Origin: an uncultured Parasphingopyxis sp.
GTDB lineage: Bacteria; Pseudomonadota; Alphaproteobacteria; Sphingomonadales; Sphingomonadaceae
NCBI GenBank assembly: GCA_905479515.1
Contig: CAJQMX010000341.1
Location: 1 to 10,005 of the forward strand
Length of the DNA: 10,005 bases
Direction: 5' to 3'
Position numbers and translations under genes: made by a program. This document shows, piece after piece, positions 1 to 5,560 of the stretch. How positions within the stretch are numbered: the first letter of the stretch is position 1; every line of letters starts with the position of its first letter. The notes beneath the pieces are model-generated. The model searched no databases and was not told the DNA's origin. It worked only from the letters and a program-made list of their open reading frames with translations.

Positions 1-201
1 ACCGCCCCCGTTGTTTCCGTTGCCGGCCTCGGATTGGCGCAGAAGGCGCAGAAACCTTCGCTAGGTGACGTTCTGACCGTGGCGACAAAGTCGGTCGGTA
101 GCGCGCTCGGGATTGGCAAGGACGACAAGCAGGACAAGGCCTTCATTCAAAAGCCGAAGTCACTAGATTGCAACGCTCTGGTTACCGCCGCGATGCAATA
201 G
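1..201 (+). CDS. 3' end of unrecognised element-backbone gene (partial, amber-terminated)
   Basis: The frame is open from the left edge and ends at TAG (199-201), giving 66 residues. It is Ala/Val/Gly-rich at first, then Lys/Asp-rich (GIGKDDKQDK). I do not recognise the family. Base composition is high (39 of the first 60 bases are G/C), like the right flank and unlike the cargo. The stop looks acquired: the reading is CAA-TAG-CAG, and the same frame continues after it with a plausible helical stretch (QLALMDIVELYRK) up to about base 240. The sequence there switches to the antisense integrase remnant. A single C-to-T change (CAG to TAG) would explain this. Conjugation or replication backbone is a guess from context only. 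Confidence 0.5.
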   Translation, partial: TAPVVSVAGLGLAQKAQKPSLGDVLTVATKSVGSALGIGKDDKQDKAFIQKPKSLDCNALVTAAMQ

Positions 202-327
202 CAGCTGGCCCTGATGGATATCGTCGAGCTGTATAGGAAGCAGAAGGAACAACCCTCTTTCATCAAAAAGCTTGATGGGTTTCGGGCCATGTTTAGCCGC
301 TTTCATTGCTGTGTCGGTCAATGCCAT
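163..327 (-). pseudogene. Truncated P4-type tyrosine integrase (N-terminal remnant)
   Basis: Reading on the - strand from ATG at 327, the first 30 residues begin MALTDTAMKAAKHG and run on to KLFDERGLFLLL. This is the hallmark start of P4/CP4-type integrases (N-terminal DUF4102-like arm-binding domain). A Shine-Dalgarno AAAGGAG lies about 10 bases upstream. After residue 30 (about base 237) the match stops: the usual continuation towards a Trp-Arg strand is absent, and the frame ends at 163 after 54 residues in unrelated sequence. The core-binding and catalytic domains (Arg-His-Arg-Tyr) are missing, so this cannot recombine DNA. It marks a past integration, or a deletion at an element boundary. 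Confidence 0.8.
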
Positions 328-918
328 TTGGGGGCCACTCCTTTTGGCCCATATATCAATGGCTCGAACGTGACCCCCAAGAGACCGTGATTGCACACGA
401 ACACAGGCGGACGCCAACGGTCATTTAAGGAGTATTTTTAGCAATTTTACGGGGATTTTGCAAGCTTTGACGAACACTTGCGAACGTATATCTGGTGCCA
501 GAAGAGGAAATCAGCGTGCAGCTTAAGTTTCTGTTTTAATTAAGAAATTTGGTCACATTGTGGTGTGTTGCCAGTGTCGATACCTTCGGACCAAACCGGC
601 TTGGCGGTGCCGGTCCTGAAATTTCTTTTCGCACAAGAGAGGCTTTATGTCCACCATGATTCGCTAAGGTCCATGTTCAACCGATTTGCCACTTCGAGTC
701 CGTAATGTCGCTCCTTCTATGCAATTTAGTATTGGTTGCTTACCTAGATTTCTGTGGGGTTACTGGCCTTGGCAGTAGATTGATATCACAGACATAGGCC
801 TTCGAATCCGTAGCAATCGTTGGGAGTTTTCGCCGGATTGTGATTGACTTTCTCTGAGGTGCTTTATGATCGAAGAAATACGGATGCAAGGTACGTTGAG
901 ATATTTTCCTGGGCACTA
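328..918. other. Gene-free interval left of the operon
   Basis: About 590 bases without a convincing gene on either strand. Short frames exist but show no recognisable family or ribosome site. The interval contains a GC hairpin at 595-614 and, further right, a weak TTGACT/TATGAT pair (844-849, 865-870) with a spacer of only 15. P4-type integrases usually read away from an attachment site upstream of their start, so an att remnant could lie here, but no tRNA 3' end was convincing. Confidence 0.5.
595..614. repeat. GC-rich inverted repeat (hairpin)
   Basis: ACCGGC (595-600) and GCCGGT (609-614) form a perfect 6-bp stem with an 8-base loop. GGACC (588-592) and GGTCC (612-616) offer an alternative outer pairing. 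No T-run follows, so it is not a standard terminator. Role unknown. Confidence 0.4.
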
Positions 919-946
919 TTGACATCGAACAATTCATAGCTAATAT
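919..946 (+). promoter_or_regulatory. Predicted promoter of the main operon
   Basis: TTGACA (919-924), a 16-base spacer, then TAATAT (941-946). The -35 matches the sigma-70 consensus exactly and the -10 has one mismatch. A start site about 7 bases after the -10 falls at 953-955, on or next to the ATG at 955, implying a leaderless transcript for the first gene. Confidence 0.6.
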
Positions 947-963
947 GTTCGATTATGGAACAT
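924..963. promoter_or_regulatory. Operator-like cluster of three TGTTC half-sites
   Basis: ATCGAACA (924-931) and TGTTCGAT (946-953) are a perfect 8-bp inverted repeat with a 14-base spacer. The middle half-site also pairs with the next one: ATGTTC (945-950), 7 bases, GAACAT (958-963). The cluster covers the -10, the predicted transcript start and the first ATG, as expected for an autorepressor site. The XRE protein encoded second in the operon is the natural candidate; this is inference. Confidence 0.6.
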
Positions 964-1332
964 TTTACTCCTCCCTGTTCACCTGTGCAGTTTGCCGCGC
1001 AAGAAGGTCGTTTGCGTAAAGAGCTGGAACAATGGGCGATTGACCAAGTTGAAATGCATGATGATCCAGTGATTACAGGTATACCGTCGGGAACAGGAGG
1101 ATCAGTGATGGACCTGGGTAATCCAATACCCTCTAAGCGAGTGCTTGAAGCGAGCGCGATCACAGAAGAAGTAGTCGGTTTCAGAATACCGCCCGCTATT
1201 ATCGATAAAGGAGGCTATGAGAATGCGGCACAATTCGTGGATAGAATCATGTCTGGATTAAAAAAGGTTGTAGATGGTGAAATCAAGATCAAAGCTCCAA
1301 AGGTTAAAAAAATGAAGCAGGTGACTGCATGA
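955..1332 (+). CDS. Unknown 125-aa protein, first gene of the operon
   Basis: I do not recognise this soluble protein. It has a helical, charged stretch around residues 13-35 and a Lys-rich tail (KIKAPKVKKMKQ) that could contact nucleic acid. The ATG at 955 has no Shine-Dalgarno but lies at the predicted transcript start, which fits leaderless translation. A second in-frame ATG at 1108 is preceded by a perfect AGGAGG (1095-1100) at 7-base spacing and would give 74 residues, so the true start, or a second product, is open. The stop overlaps the XRE gene start by four bases (ATGA), so translation is coupled. The position before a repressor suggests a regulatory or accessory role. Confidence 0.6.
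   Translation: MEHFTPPCSPVQFAAQEGRLRKELEQWAIDQVEMHDDPVITGIPSGTGGSVMDLGNPIPSKRVLEASAITEEVVGFRIPPAIIDKGGYENAAQFVDRIMSGLKKVVDGEIKIKAPKVKKMKQVTA
1095..1100 (+). promoter_or_regulatory. Strong internal Shine-Dalgarno in the first gene
   Basis: AGGAGG 7 bases before the in-frame ATG at 1108. It is the best ribosome site in the operon and competes with the leaderless start at 955. Confidence 0.5.
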
Positions 1333-1673
1333 GCGATAAAAACTCCAGCCGCGAGGCACTTGGTCAGAGATTAAAGAATGCCCGCGAATACCTCGGTCTC
1401 AGCCAGGAAGATGCGGGGAAGGTCCTCAATCTGACAAGAACCGCTATAACCAAGATTGAGAATGGTGCTCGTAAGGTAGATGCAATCGAATTGGCTGGCT
1501 TTGCTAAACTCTATCGTCAGCCGCTATCGACGCTGTCCGGTGAGGAAGAGGCCGCCCCGCTAACGGAGAAGGTTATGGCATTGGCAAGGACCGCTTCGGA
1601 TCTATCGTCGAAAGATCAGGAAGCACTCGTCAAATTTGCCGATTTCCTCCGCGGAAAGCCACCAGAGGAGTAA
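1329..1673 (+). CDS. XRE-family helix-turn-helix transcriptional regulator
   Basis: 114 residues. An HTH_3/XRE domain spans about residues 12-68: LGQRLKNAREYLGLSQEDAG, then recognition-helix sequence LTRTAITKIENGARK, then LAGFAKLYRQPLSTL. This is a classic Cro/cI-type DNA-binding fold. The C-terminal 45 residues are Glu/Ala-rich and helical, probably for dimerisation or as the peptidase target. A weak ribosome site (CAGG) and an ATGA overlap with the preceding gene show coupling. XRE repressors next to an ImmA/IrrE peptidase commonly form a switch in which the peptidase cleaves the repressor (ImmR/ImmA of ICEBs1; IrrE/DdrO of Deinococcus). The likely target is the dyad cluster at 924-963. Confidence 0.9.
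   Translation: MSDKNSSREALGQRLKNAREYLGLSQEDAGKVLNLTRTAITKIENGARKVDAIELAGFAKLYRQPLSTLSGEEEAAPLTEKVMALARTASDLSSKDQEALVKFADFLRGKPPEE
1665..1670 (+). promoter_or_regulatory. Shine-Dalgarno that fixes the peptidase start at GTG 1678
   Basis: GAGGAG lies 7 bases before GTG 1678, at the very end of the XRE gene. It favours GTG over a TTG at 1636, which lies inside the XRE gene without such a site. Confidence 0.6.
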
Positions 1674-1677
1674 GCTA

Positions 1678-2715
1678 GTGGCAAGGAACCGCTTCGATAA
1701 GGCGCGCATGGAAGGCATCGACGCAGCGATGTCACTACAACGCAAACTGAACCTCCGCGAACGCGTTGAAGGTGGCGAGAAGGGATATGTAGACGTCTTC
1801 GAGATAATCGAAGAGCTTGAGATACCATTCGCTTTTGTCGAGCTCGATAACGCCTTGGGTTTTTGCTTGCCCCATCCACAAAGCGGTATTGTTGTTACTA
1901 CAAATAAAAAATGCAGCCATCATAGGCAACGATTTACTGCTGCACATGAGTTGGGTCACGCGATCATGGAGCATGAAGGTAGTGTTGACACCGAGATCCT
2001 AATGCGGGGTGGCCAAACGGCTACCAGTGGTGAATTGAAAGAAGTCGAAGCTGAATCTTTCGCAGCTGAGTTACTTCTTCCGAAGTGGTTATTAGTACAT
2101 CATATGCGCCGCCAAGGCTGGACGGTTGCAAGACATATGCCGAACCCTGAAATCGTCTATCAACTAGCACTACGCGTTTCGGCAAGTTTTGAGGCAACTT
2201 GCTGGAGTCTGTTCGGAAATAAGCTTCTCCCAAATCGTACAACGCTGGATGAACTAATTCGCGCCGGAAGGCGGCTCGCCGCTGTTAAAGAAGCCACCCT
2301 GACTCCATTCGAAGCAAAGGTGGGGCACGGAAATGCTTGGCGGTTCAGCTCCCGCGACAACGGTGGCCGTTTTCCATCGCAAACCACCGATTTCCTGAGG
2401 ATTGATCTCGAGGAAAATATTGGGGGAGGCTATGTGTGGGGTCTAGACGGCTTAGAGAGAGCCGGATTCGAACTGAAATTTGACGGGTATCCGGAAACGT
2501 CAACAGATAACATCGGAGGACCAAGTAACCGGCGATTGGTGCTTGCTCCGCCAGCGGGGCATGACATCGAATTGATGCTGAGCGAGCAACGACCCTGGCT
2601 TAGCAAGCTTAAACCTTCACAGGTCTTTGGAATAACACTAGATGTTCTCGGACCAGAAAAGGCAGGGATGTCGAGAGCTCGGCGTGTGATGCTTGGCTTA
2701 GATCCTGTAAGATGA
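1678..2715 (+). CDS. ImmA/IrrE-family zinc metallo-endopeptidase
   Basis: 345 residues from GTG 1678. The zinc-binding HEXXH motif is HELGH at residues 90-94 within FTAAHELGHAIMEH. About 28 residues later comes the family's second signature, EVEAESFAAELLLP (122-135), with Glu122 or a close neighbour as the third ligand. Family members cleave or bind XRE-type repressors and thereby switch on the adjacent operon. The gene directly follows an XRE gene (4-base gap) and overlaps the next gene by four bases. It is longer than minimal ImmA proteins (about 150-170 aa): the C-terminal 180 residues hold an additional domain that I do not recognise, possibly sensing the inducing signal. Confidence 0.9.
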   Translation: MARNRFDKARMEGIDAAMSLQRKLNLRERVEGGEKGYVDVFEIIEELEIPFAFVELDNALGFCLPHPQSGIVVTTNKKCSHHRQRFTAAHELGHAIMEHEGSVDTEILMRGGQTATSGELKEVEAESFAAELLLPKWLLVHHMRRQGWTVARHMPNPEIVYQLALRVSASFEATCWSLFGNKLLPNRTTLDELIRAGRRLAAVKEATLTPFEAKVGHGNAWRFSSRDNGGRFPSQTTDFLRIDLEENIGGGYVWGLDGLERAGFELKFDGYPETSTDNIGGPSNRRLVLAPPAGHDIELMLSEQRPWLSKLKPSQVFGITLDVLGPEKAGMSRARRVMLGLDPVR

Positions 2716-3353
2716 GTATTGTCGACCTCAAAACAAAAATGCCGGGGGTGATAGACCAAGGCCCTCGGCCGACATGTTTGGCCTGTGCGGCAAGTGATGC
2801 TCACCAAATCCATTACGCTGAGATACCGTCCCTCTCTGTAGAGGCACTTTTCCATGGCTGCGCTGCCAATGATCGAGAAGCCCCCATAACAGGCACGACC
2901 GTTGAGAGAATTGCGACGGTATTGGCTGATCAAGGACAGCCAGAAGCTTCGGTCTGGCCTTATCTGAGCGAGCAACCACATCATAGCGAATGGCAACCAC
3001 CGGAAACGGACAGTGAGTTTTTCTTTGGGAAAACAACTTTGATCAAACCGACTTTCACTGCGATCCAGGAAGAACTAAAAAAAGGCCGTCCTGTGATAAT
3101 CAGTATTAGGGTACGCGATTCACTCTTGGGTTGCGTGCCAGATACGATTCTTCTGTCCGATTGCGGAGGCGTTGTGCGCGGCCTGCATGCTGTTTTAGTC
3201 GTTGGTTTGAATATGGCCGGCTCCGGTACCCTTTGCATTAGAAACAGTTGGGGAATCGAATGGGGCGACAACGGTCATACTAATATCGGTCGAGATTATT
3301 TGGAAGCGAACGTGTGCGTCGCTGCAATAGTATCCGAAATGGAGAAACACTGA
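2712..3353 (+). CDS. Papain-like (C1-type) cysteine peptidase
   Basis: 213 residues, with the papain order of active-site motifs. DQGPRPTCLACA puts the oxyanion Gln at 16 and the nucleophile Cys at 22, exactly six residues apart as in papain. GLHAVLVVGL gives the catalytic His159. CIRNSWGIEWGDNGHTNIG gives Asn178 and the NSWG-x2-WG-x2-G signature. No signal peptide or propeptide is visible, so it is probably a cytoplasmic, constitutively folded peptidase, unlike secreted papains. It overlaps the ImmA/IrrE gene (ATGA) upstream and the TS-like gene (TGATG) downstream. A second peptidase beside ImmA/IrrE is unusual. It may process a partner in this operon or act as an effector; the substrate is unknown. 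Confidence 0.85.
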   Translation: MSIVDLKTKMPGVIDQGPRPTCLACAASDAHQIHYAEIPSLSVEALFHGCAANDREAPITGTTVERIATVLADQGQPEASVWPYLSEQPHHSEWQPPETDSEFFFGKTTLIKPTFTAIQEELKKGRPVIISIRVRDSLLGCVPDTILLSDCGGVVRGLHAVLVVGLNMAGSGTLCIRNSWGIEWGDNGHTNIGRDYLEANVCVAAIVSEMEKH

Positions 3354-4165
3354 TGGCAAAGCTAATATGTGCTGAAGGTTTAACTGAAGCTTGGTTAGCG
3401 GCTGCGGAATTCCTTTCAATGCAACCAAAGCAGGAATGCGTTAGTCTCTTCCTCTCAATCGAAAATCCCACGGCAGTAAGTAAGGCTGACAAAGCTGCAA
3501 TGAAAATCGTTGAAGATTTCCAGTTAGCTCATGGTCGGCAGCCACTTGATACCGTTGCAGACACAATTTTTCCTAAGAGCCATTACAAAAGTGGTGGATT
3601 GACAGGAGTGATGGAAGATTATCCTTCTGCAATGGAAGAGTTACGCCACGGGCGTGATGAACTGAGCGGAAAATGGGGCACTTATGCACTTCGAATGCTT
3701 AGCCAACCGATGGCCGACGGAACAAATGCAAACCAGCTAGAGCGAACACTCTACAAACTGGCTAAGGACAACAAAAAAGCCTGTTTCGAGCTGAGCCCCG
3801 GACCTGTGTTGGTGGATGTGAGTACACCTGAAAACGTGGCCGAAATGACCACTTACGATGTCGGGGCCGACAAAAACAAGTTTCAGGGATTAGCTTGCTT
3901 AAGCCACCTCAGTTTCACGCGAGAAAGTCCAGGTGGCAAACTCCATTTGAATGCGACCTACCGCTCCCATTACTATCTTGAACGCGCTCTGGGTAATCTC
4001 ATAGGACTTGCAGGACTTCTCGCGTTTGTTGCCGAGGAAAGTGAACATGAGATTGGCTCGCTTGCAATAAATTCTACCTTCGCGAAACTCGAATCAGGAA
4101 AATTTGGAGGCAAGGCCGTTGTCGCAAGTCTGCTCAAAGATGTGCGAAATCTGTATGAGACTTGA
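3353..4165 (+). CDS. Thymidylate-synthase-fold protein with altered active site
   Basis: 270 residues from ATG 3353, with GGAG (3341-3344) at 8-base spacing and a one-base overlap with the peptidase stop. TS-family landmarks appear in order: TVADTIFP (67-74), WGTYALRM (108-115), the catalytic-loop region LACLSHLSF (about 180-188), GGKLHLNATYRS (194-205) matching the dUMP phosphate-binding Arg-Ser of TS, GNLIGLAGLL with the conserved Asn215, and HEIGSL (232-237). Aligned on G-K-L, the nucleophile position of TS (Pro-Cys-His) reads Ser184-His185; a different Cys lies two residues before (182). The His and Tyr that hold the dUMP sugar align with Lys245 and Glu247. Normal TS methylation is therefore unlikely. 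It may instead be a nucleotide-binding protein or a divergent hydroxymethylase. Confidence 0.7.
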   Translation: MAKLICAEGLTEAWLAAAEFLSMQPKQECVSLFLSIENPTAVSKADKAAMKIVEDFQLAHGRQPLDTVADTIFPKSHYKSGGLTGVMEDYPSAMEELRHGRDELSGKWGTYALRMLSQPMADGTNANQLERTLYKLAKDNKKACFELSPGPVLVDVSTPENVAEMTTYDVGADKNKFQGLACLSHLSFTRESPGGKLHLNATYRSHYYLERALGNLIGLAGLLAFVAEESEHEIGSLAINSTFAKLESGKFGGKAVVASLLKDVRNLYET

Positions 4166-4186
4166 GTTCGTTAAAAATCGTTTTAT

Positions 4187-4192
4187 AAAAGG
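4187..4192 (+). promoter_or_regulatory. Shine-Dalgarno that fixes the 181-aa gene start at ATG 4200
   Basis: AAAAGG sits 7 bases before ATG 4200. It favours this start over the in-frame ATG at 4155, which would overlap the TS-like gene and has no such site. Confidence 0.5.
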
Positions 4193-4199
4193 CAGTATA

Positions 4200-4745
4200 A
4201 TGTTGCTACAAAAAACCACCCTCCTGGATCTGCAAAAGGCCCAGAATAAACATGACACGGAATATCATCCAGATATTATCGCGCTAGGTACGATTGGGCG
4301 ACTGAAGCACATGGCGTTACATAATGCGAAATATGCTGCTCGGTTTGCGGCAGCCAGTGCTGAGGATGACGAAAATCTATTTATCAAGACGCTGACCGAT
4401 AGCTTCATCATTGGGCTTTCAACTGCCAACACCTTGACTCAAAATTTAGAAAAACAAATTGTAGATGGCGGCAACCCAACTTCTCCCACCTCTAACAGTC
4501 GTGAATTTTGTCTCGAGTATTTACAGGTGGTTGGCAAAATGGCCAAAGCGTGTGAGTCCATCGATCACCTGGAAGACTACCCATTCCGATCTGAAATCAG
4601 TAAAGCAAACGTATCGCTTGTGACATTGCTTCTTGATGAGGCGCTGTCCCGCAATTTCGATATTGCGAAGGCCTATGCCGATCGGATCGAGAATGTTGAA
4701 AAATATTCCGGCTTTGCAATTTTCTCTCTCGACACTTCCGACTAA
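4200..4745 (+). CDS. All-helical protein of unknown function (181 aa)
   Basis: Predicted by eye to be almost entirely alpha-helical and soluble: amphipathic segments at about residues 5-20, 28-52, 60-85, 102-125, 132-150 and 152-168, with a Pro/Ser/Asn-rich linker at 90-100. Position between the TS-like and DCD-like genes suggested a MazG or all-alpha dUTPase nucleotide pyrophosphohydrolase, but the paired acidic ExxE/ExxD motifs of those families are not evident. Any such relation would be divergent or inactive. A Thr-Asp-Ser-Phe at 66-69 faintly resembles a carrier-protein attachment serine, which matters only because an AcpS-like gene lies downstream. The stop overlaps the next ATG by one base. 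Confidence 0.75.
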   Translation: MLLQKTTLLDLQKAQNKHDTEYHPDIIALGTIGRLKHMALHNAKYAARFAAASAEDDENLFIKTLTDSFIIGLSTANTLTQNLEKQIVDGGNPTSPTSNSREFCLEYLQVVGKMAKACESIDHLEDYPFRSEISKANVSLVTLLLDEALSRNFDIAKAYADRIENVEKYSGFAIFSLDTSD

Positions 4746-5551
4746 TGACATTTTGGAGCGCTGCGACATTACGCAGGAGAATTTACAAAGAAAAACTGAT
4801 AAGTGATTATAGGAAAAGCCGAATAGGTCTTGCCAATTACACCTTGCGGATGGGGTCCCAAGCATATGTGAGTCCCGAAAAACGGGTAACCGGTGCGGGT
4901 GATCGACCAATTACGCTGCTCAGTGAATGTGTGAATTGCACGATCCCACCAGGTCAGTTCGGCTTTCTTTTGACTGAAGAAACGGTCAGAGTTCCTCACG
5001 ACGCGATTGCATTCATCTCGGTTCGCGCACGCTTTAAGTTCATGGGCTTGGTGAACGTGTCGGGATTTCACGTCGATCCGGGATGGAATGACAAATTGAT
5101 TTTTGCCGTTTTTAACGGAGGGCCTTCACCGGTTACTGTTTCTCGCGGCCAAGACCTTTTCCACATATGGTTCGCCAATCTAGACGATGACGCTGAAGAC
5201 GTGGATCCAAAGCATCTCGAAGAGGGAGGTATCGGGTCGGACGTTGTAAATGGATTAGGCGATCAGCTCGTATCTATGGTCTCATTGGAAAAGCGCGTTC
5301 AGGACATTGAGGTTGCCCAGTCTAAGATAATGTCCGGAAACCAGATCAAAATTGCTTTGTGGATTGCGTTCGCAGCAGCAGCAATTACGGTGGCAGTGAA
5401 CATGTTTATGTCGAGTGACGATAAACCGACTGTACTTTTGGATCAACGAAGCGATCTTACAATACCGAGTGAACCGCAAATTTCAGATGACAACACTGCA
5501 ACCGAGAGTGATTCAACGGCTCCTGAATCAGCAAACGACGATCCAGGCTAA
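4745..5551 (+). CDS. dCTP deaminase/dUTPase-fold protein with C-terminal membrane anchor
   Basis: 268 residues. The N-terminal ~150 residues follow the trimeric dCTP deaminase/dUTPase fold: ISVRARFKFMGLVNVSGFHV, the hallmark DPGW (111-114), KLIFAVFNGGPSPVTV, then RGQDLFHIWF (134-143). A coiled-coil-prone segment (about 170-198, LEKRVQDIEVAQ) is followed by one hydrophobic helix (201-222) and a 45-residue acidic, Ser/Thr-rich tail. Lys before and Asp after the helix predict an N-in, C-out topology. By eye against E. coli Dcd, catalytic Glu138 aligns with Ala121 and Arg115 with Phe99, while the fold Asp (111) is kept. It is therefore likely a membrane-tethered nucleotide binder rather than a working deaminase. 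It starts one base inside the previous stop codon, indicating coupling. Confidence 0.75.
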   Translation: MTFWSAATLRRRIYKEKLISDYRKSRIGLANYTLRMGSQAYVSPEKRVTGAGDRPITLLSECVNCTIPPGQFGFLLTEETVRVPHDAIAFISVRARFKFMGLVNVSGFHVDPGWNDKLIFAVFNGGPSPVTVSRGQDLFHIWFANLDDDAEDVDPKHLEEGGIGSDVVNGLGDQLVSMVSLEKRVQDIEVAQSKIMSGNQIKIALWIAFAAAAITVAVNMFMSSDDKPTVLLDQRSDLTIPSEPQISDDNTATESDSTAPESANDDPG

Positions 5552-5560
5552 AGATCAATA

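Noticed and set aside
641..667. Six-codon leader peptide (MSTMIR) after an AGAGAGG ribosome-like site
   Set aside because: Too short to support, with no attenuator structure or downstream gene within about 280 bases.
693..701. TTCGAGTCC resembling a tRNA T-loop, considered as a tRNA 3' end or attachment site
   Set aside because: Flanking bases do not form a T-arm or acceptor stem, and there is no CCA end in register.
740..937. 65-codon - strand frame left of the operon promoter
   Set aside because: No family resemblance, and its start lies inside the operator/promoter region of the opposite strand. Likely chance.
1636..1680. TTG start at 1636 for the ImmA/IrrE gene
   Set aside because: It lies inside the XRE gene without a ribosome site. 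GTG 1678 has GAGGAG at ideal spacing just after the XRE stop.
2430..2996. 188-codon antisense frame opposite the peptidase genes
   Set aside because: It mirrors two well-supported + strand genes and shows no domain of its own.
4200..4745. Firm MazG/dUTPase assignment for the 181-aa protein
   Set aside because: Context fits, but the paired ExxE and ExxD acidic motifs could not be found.
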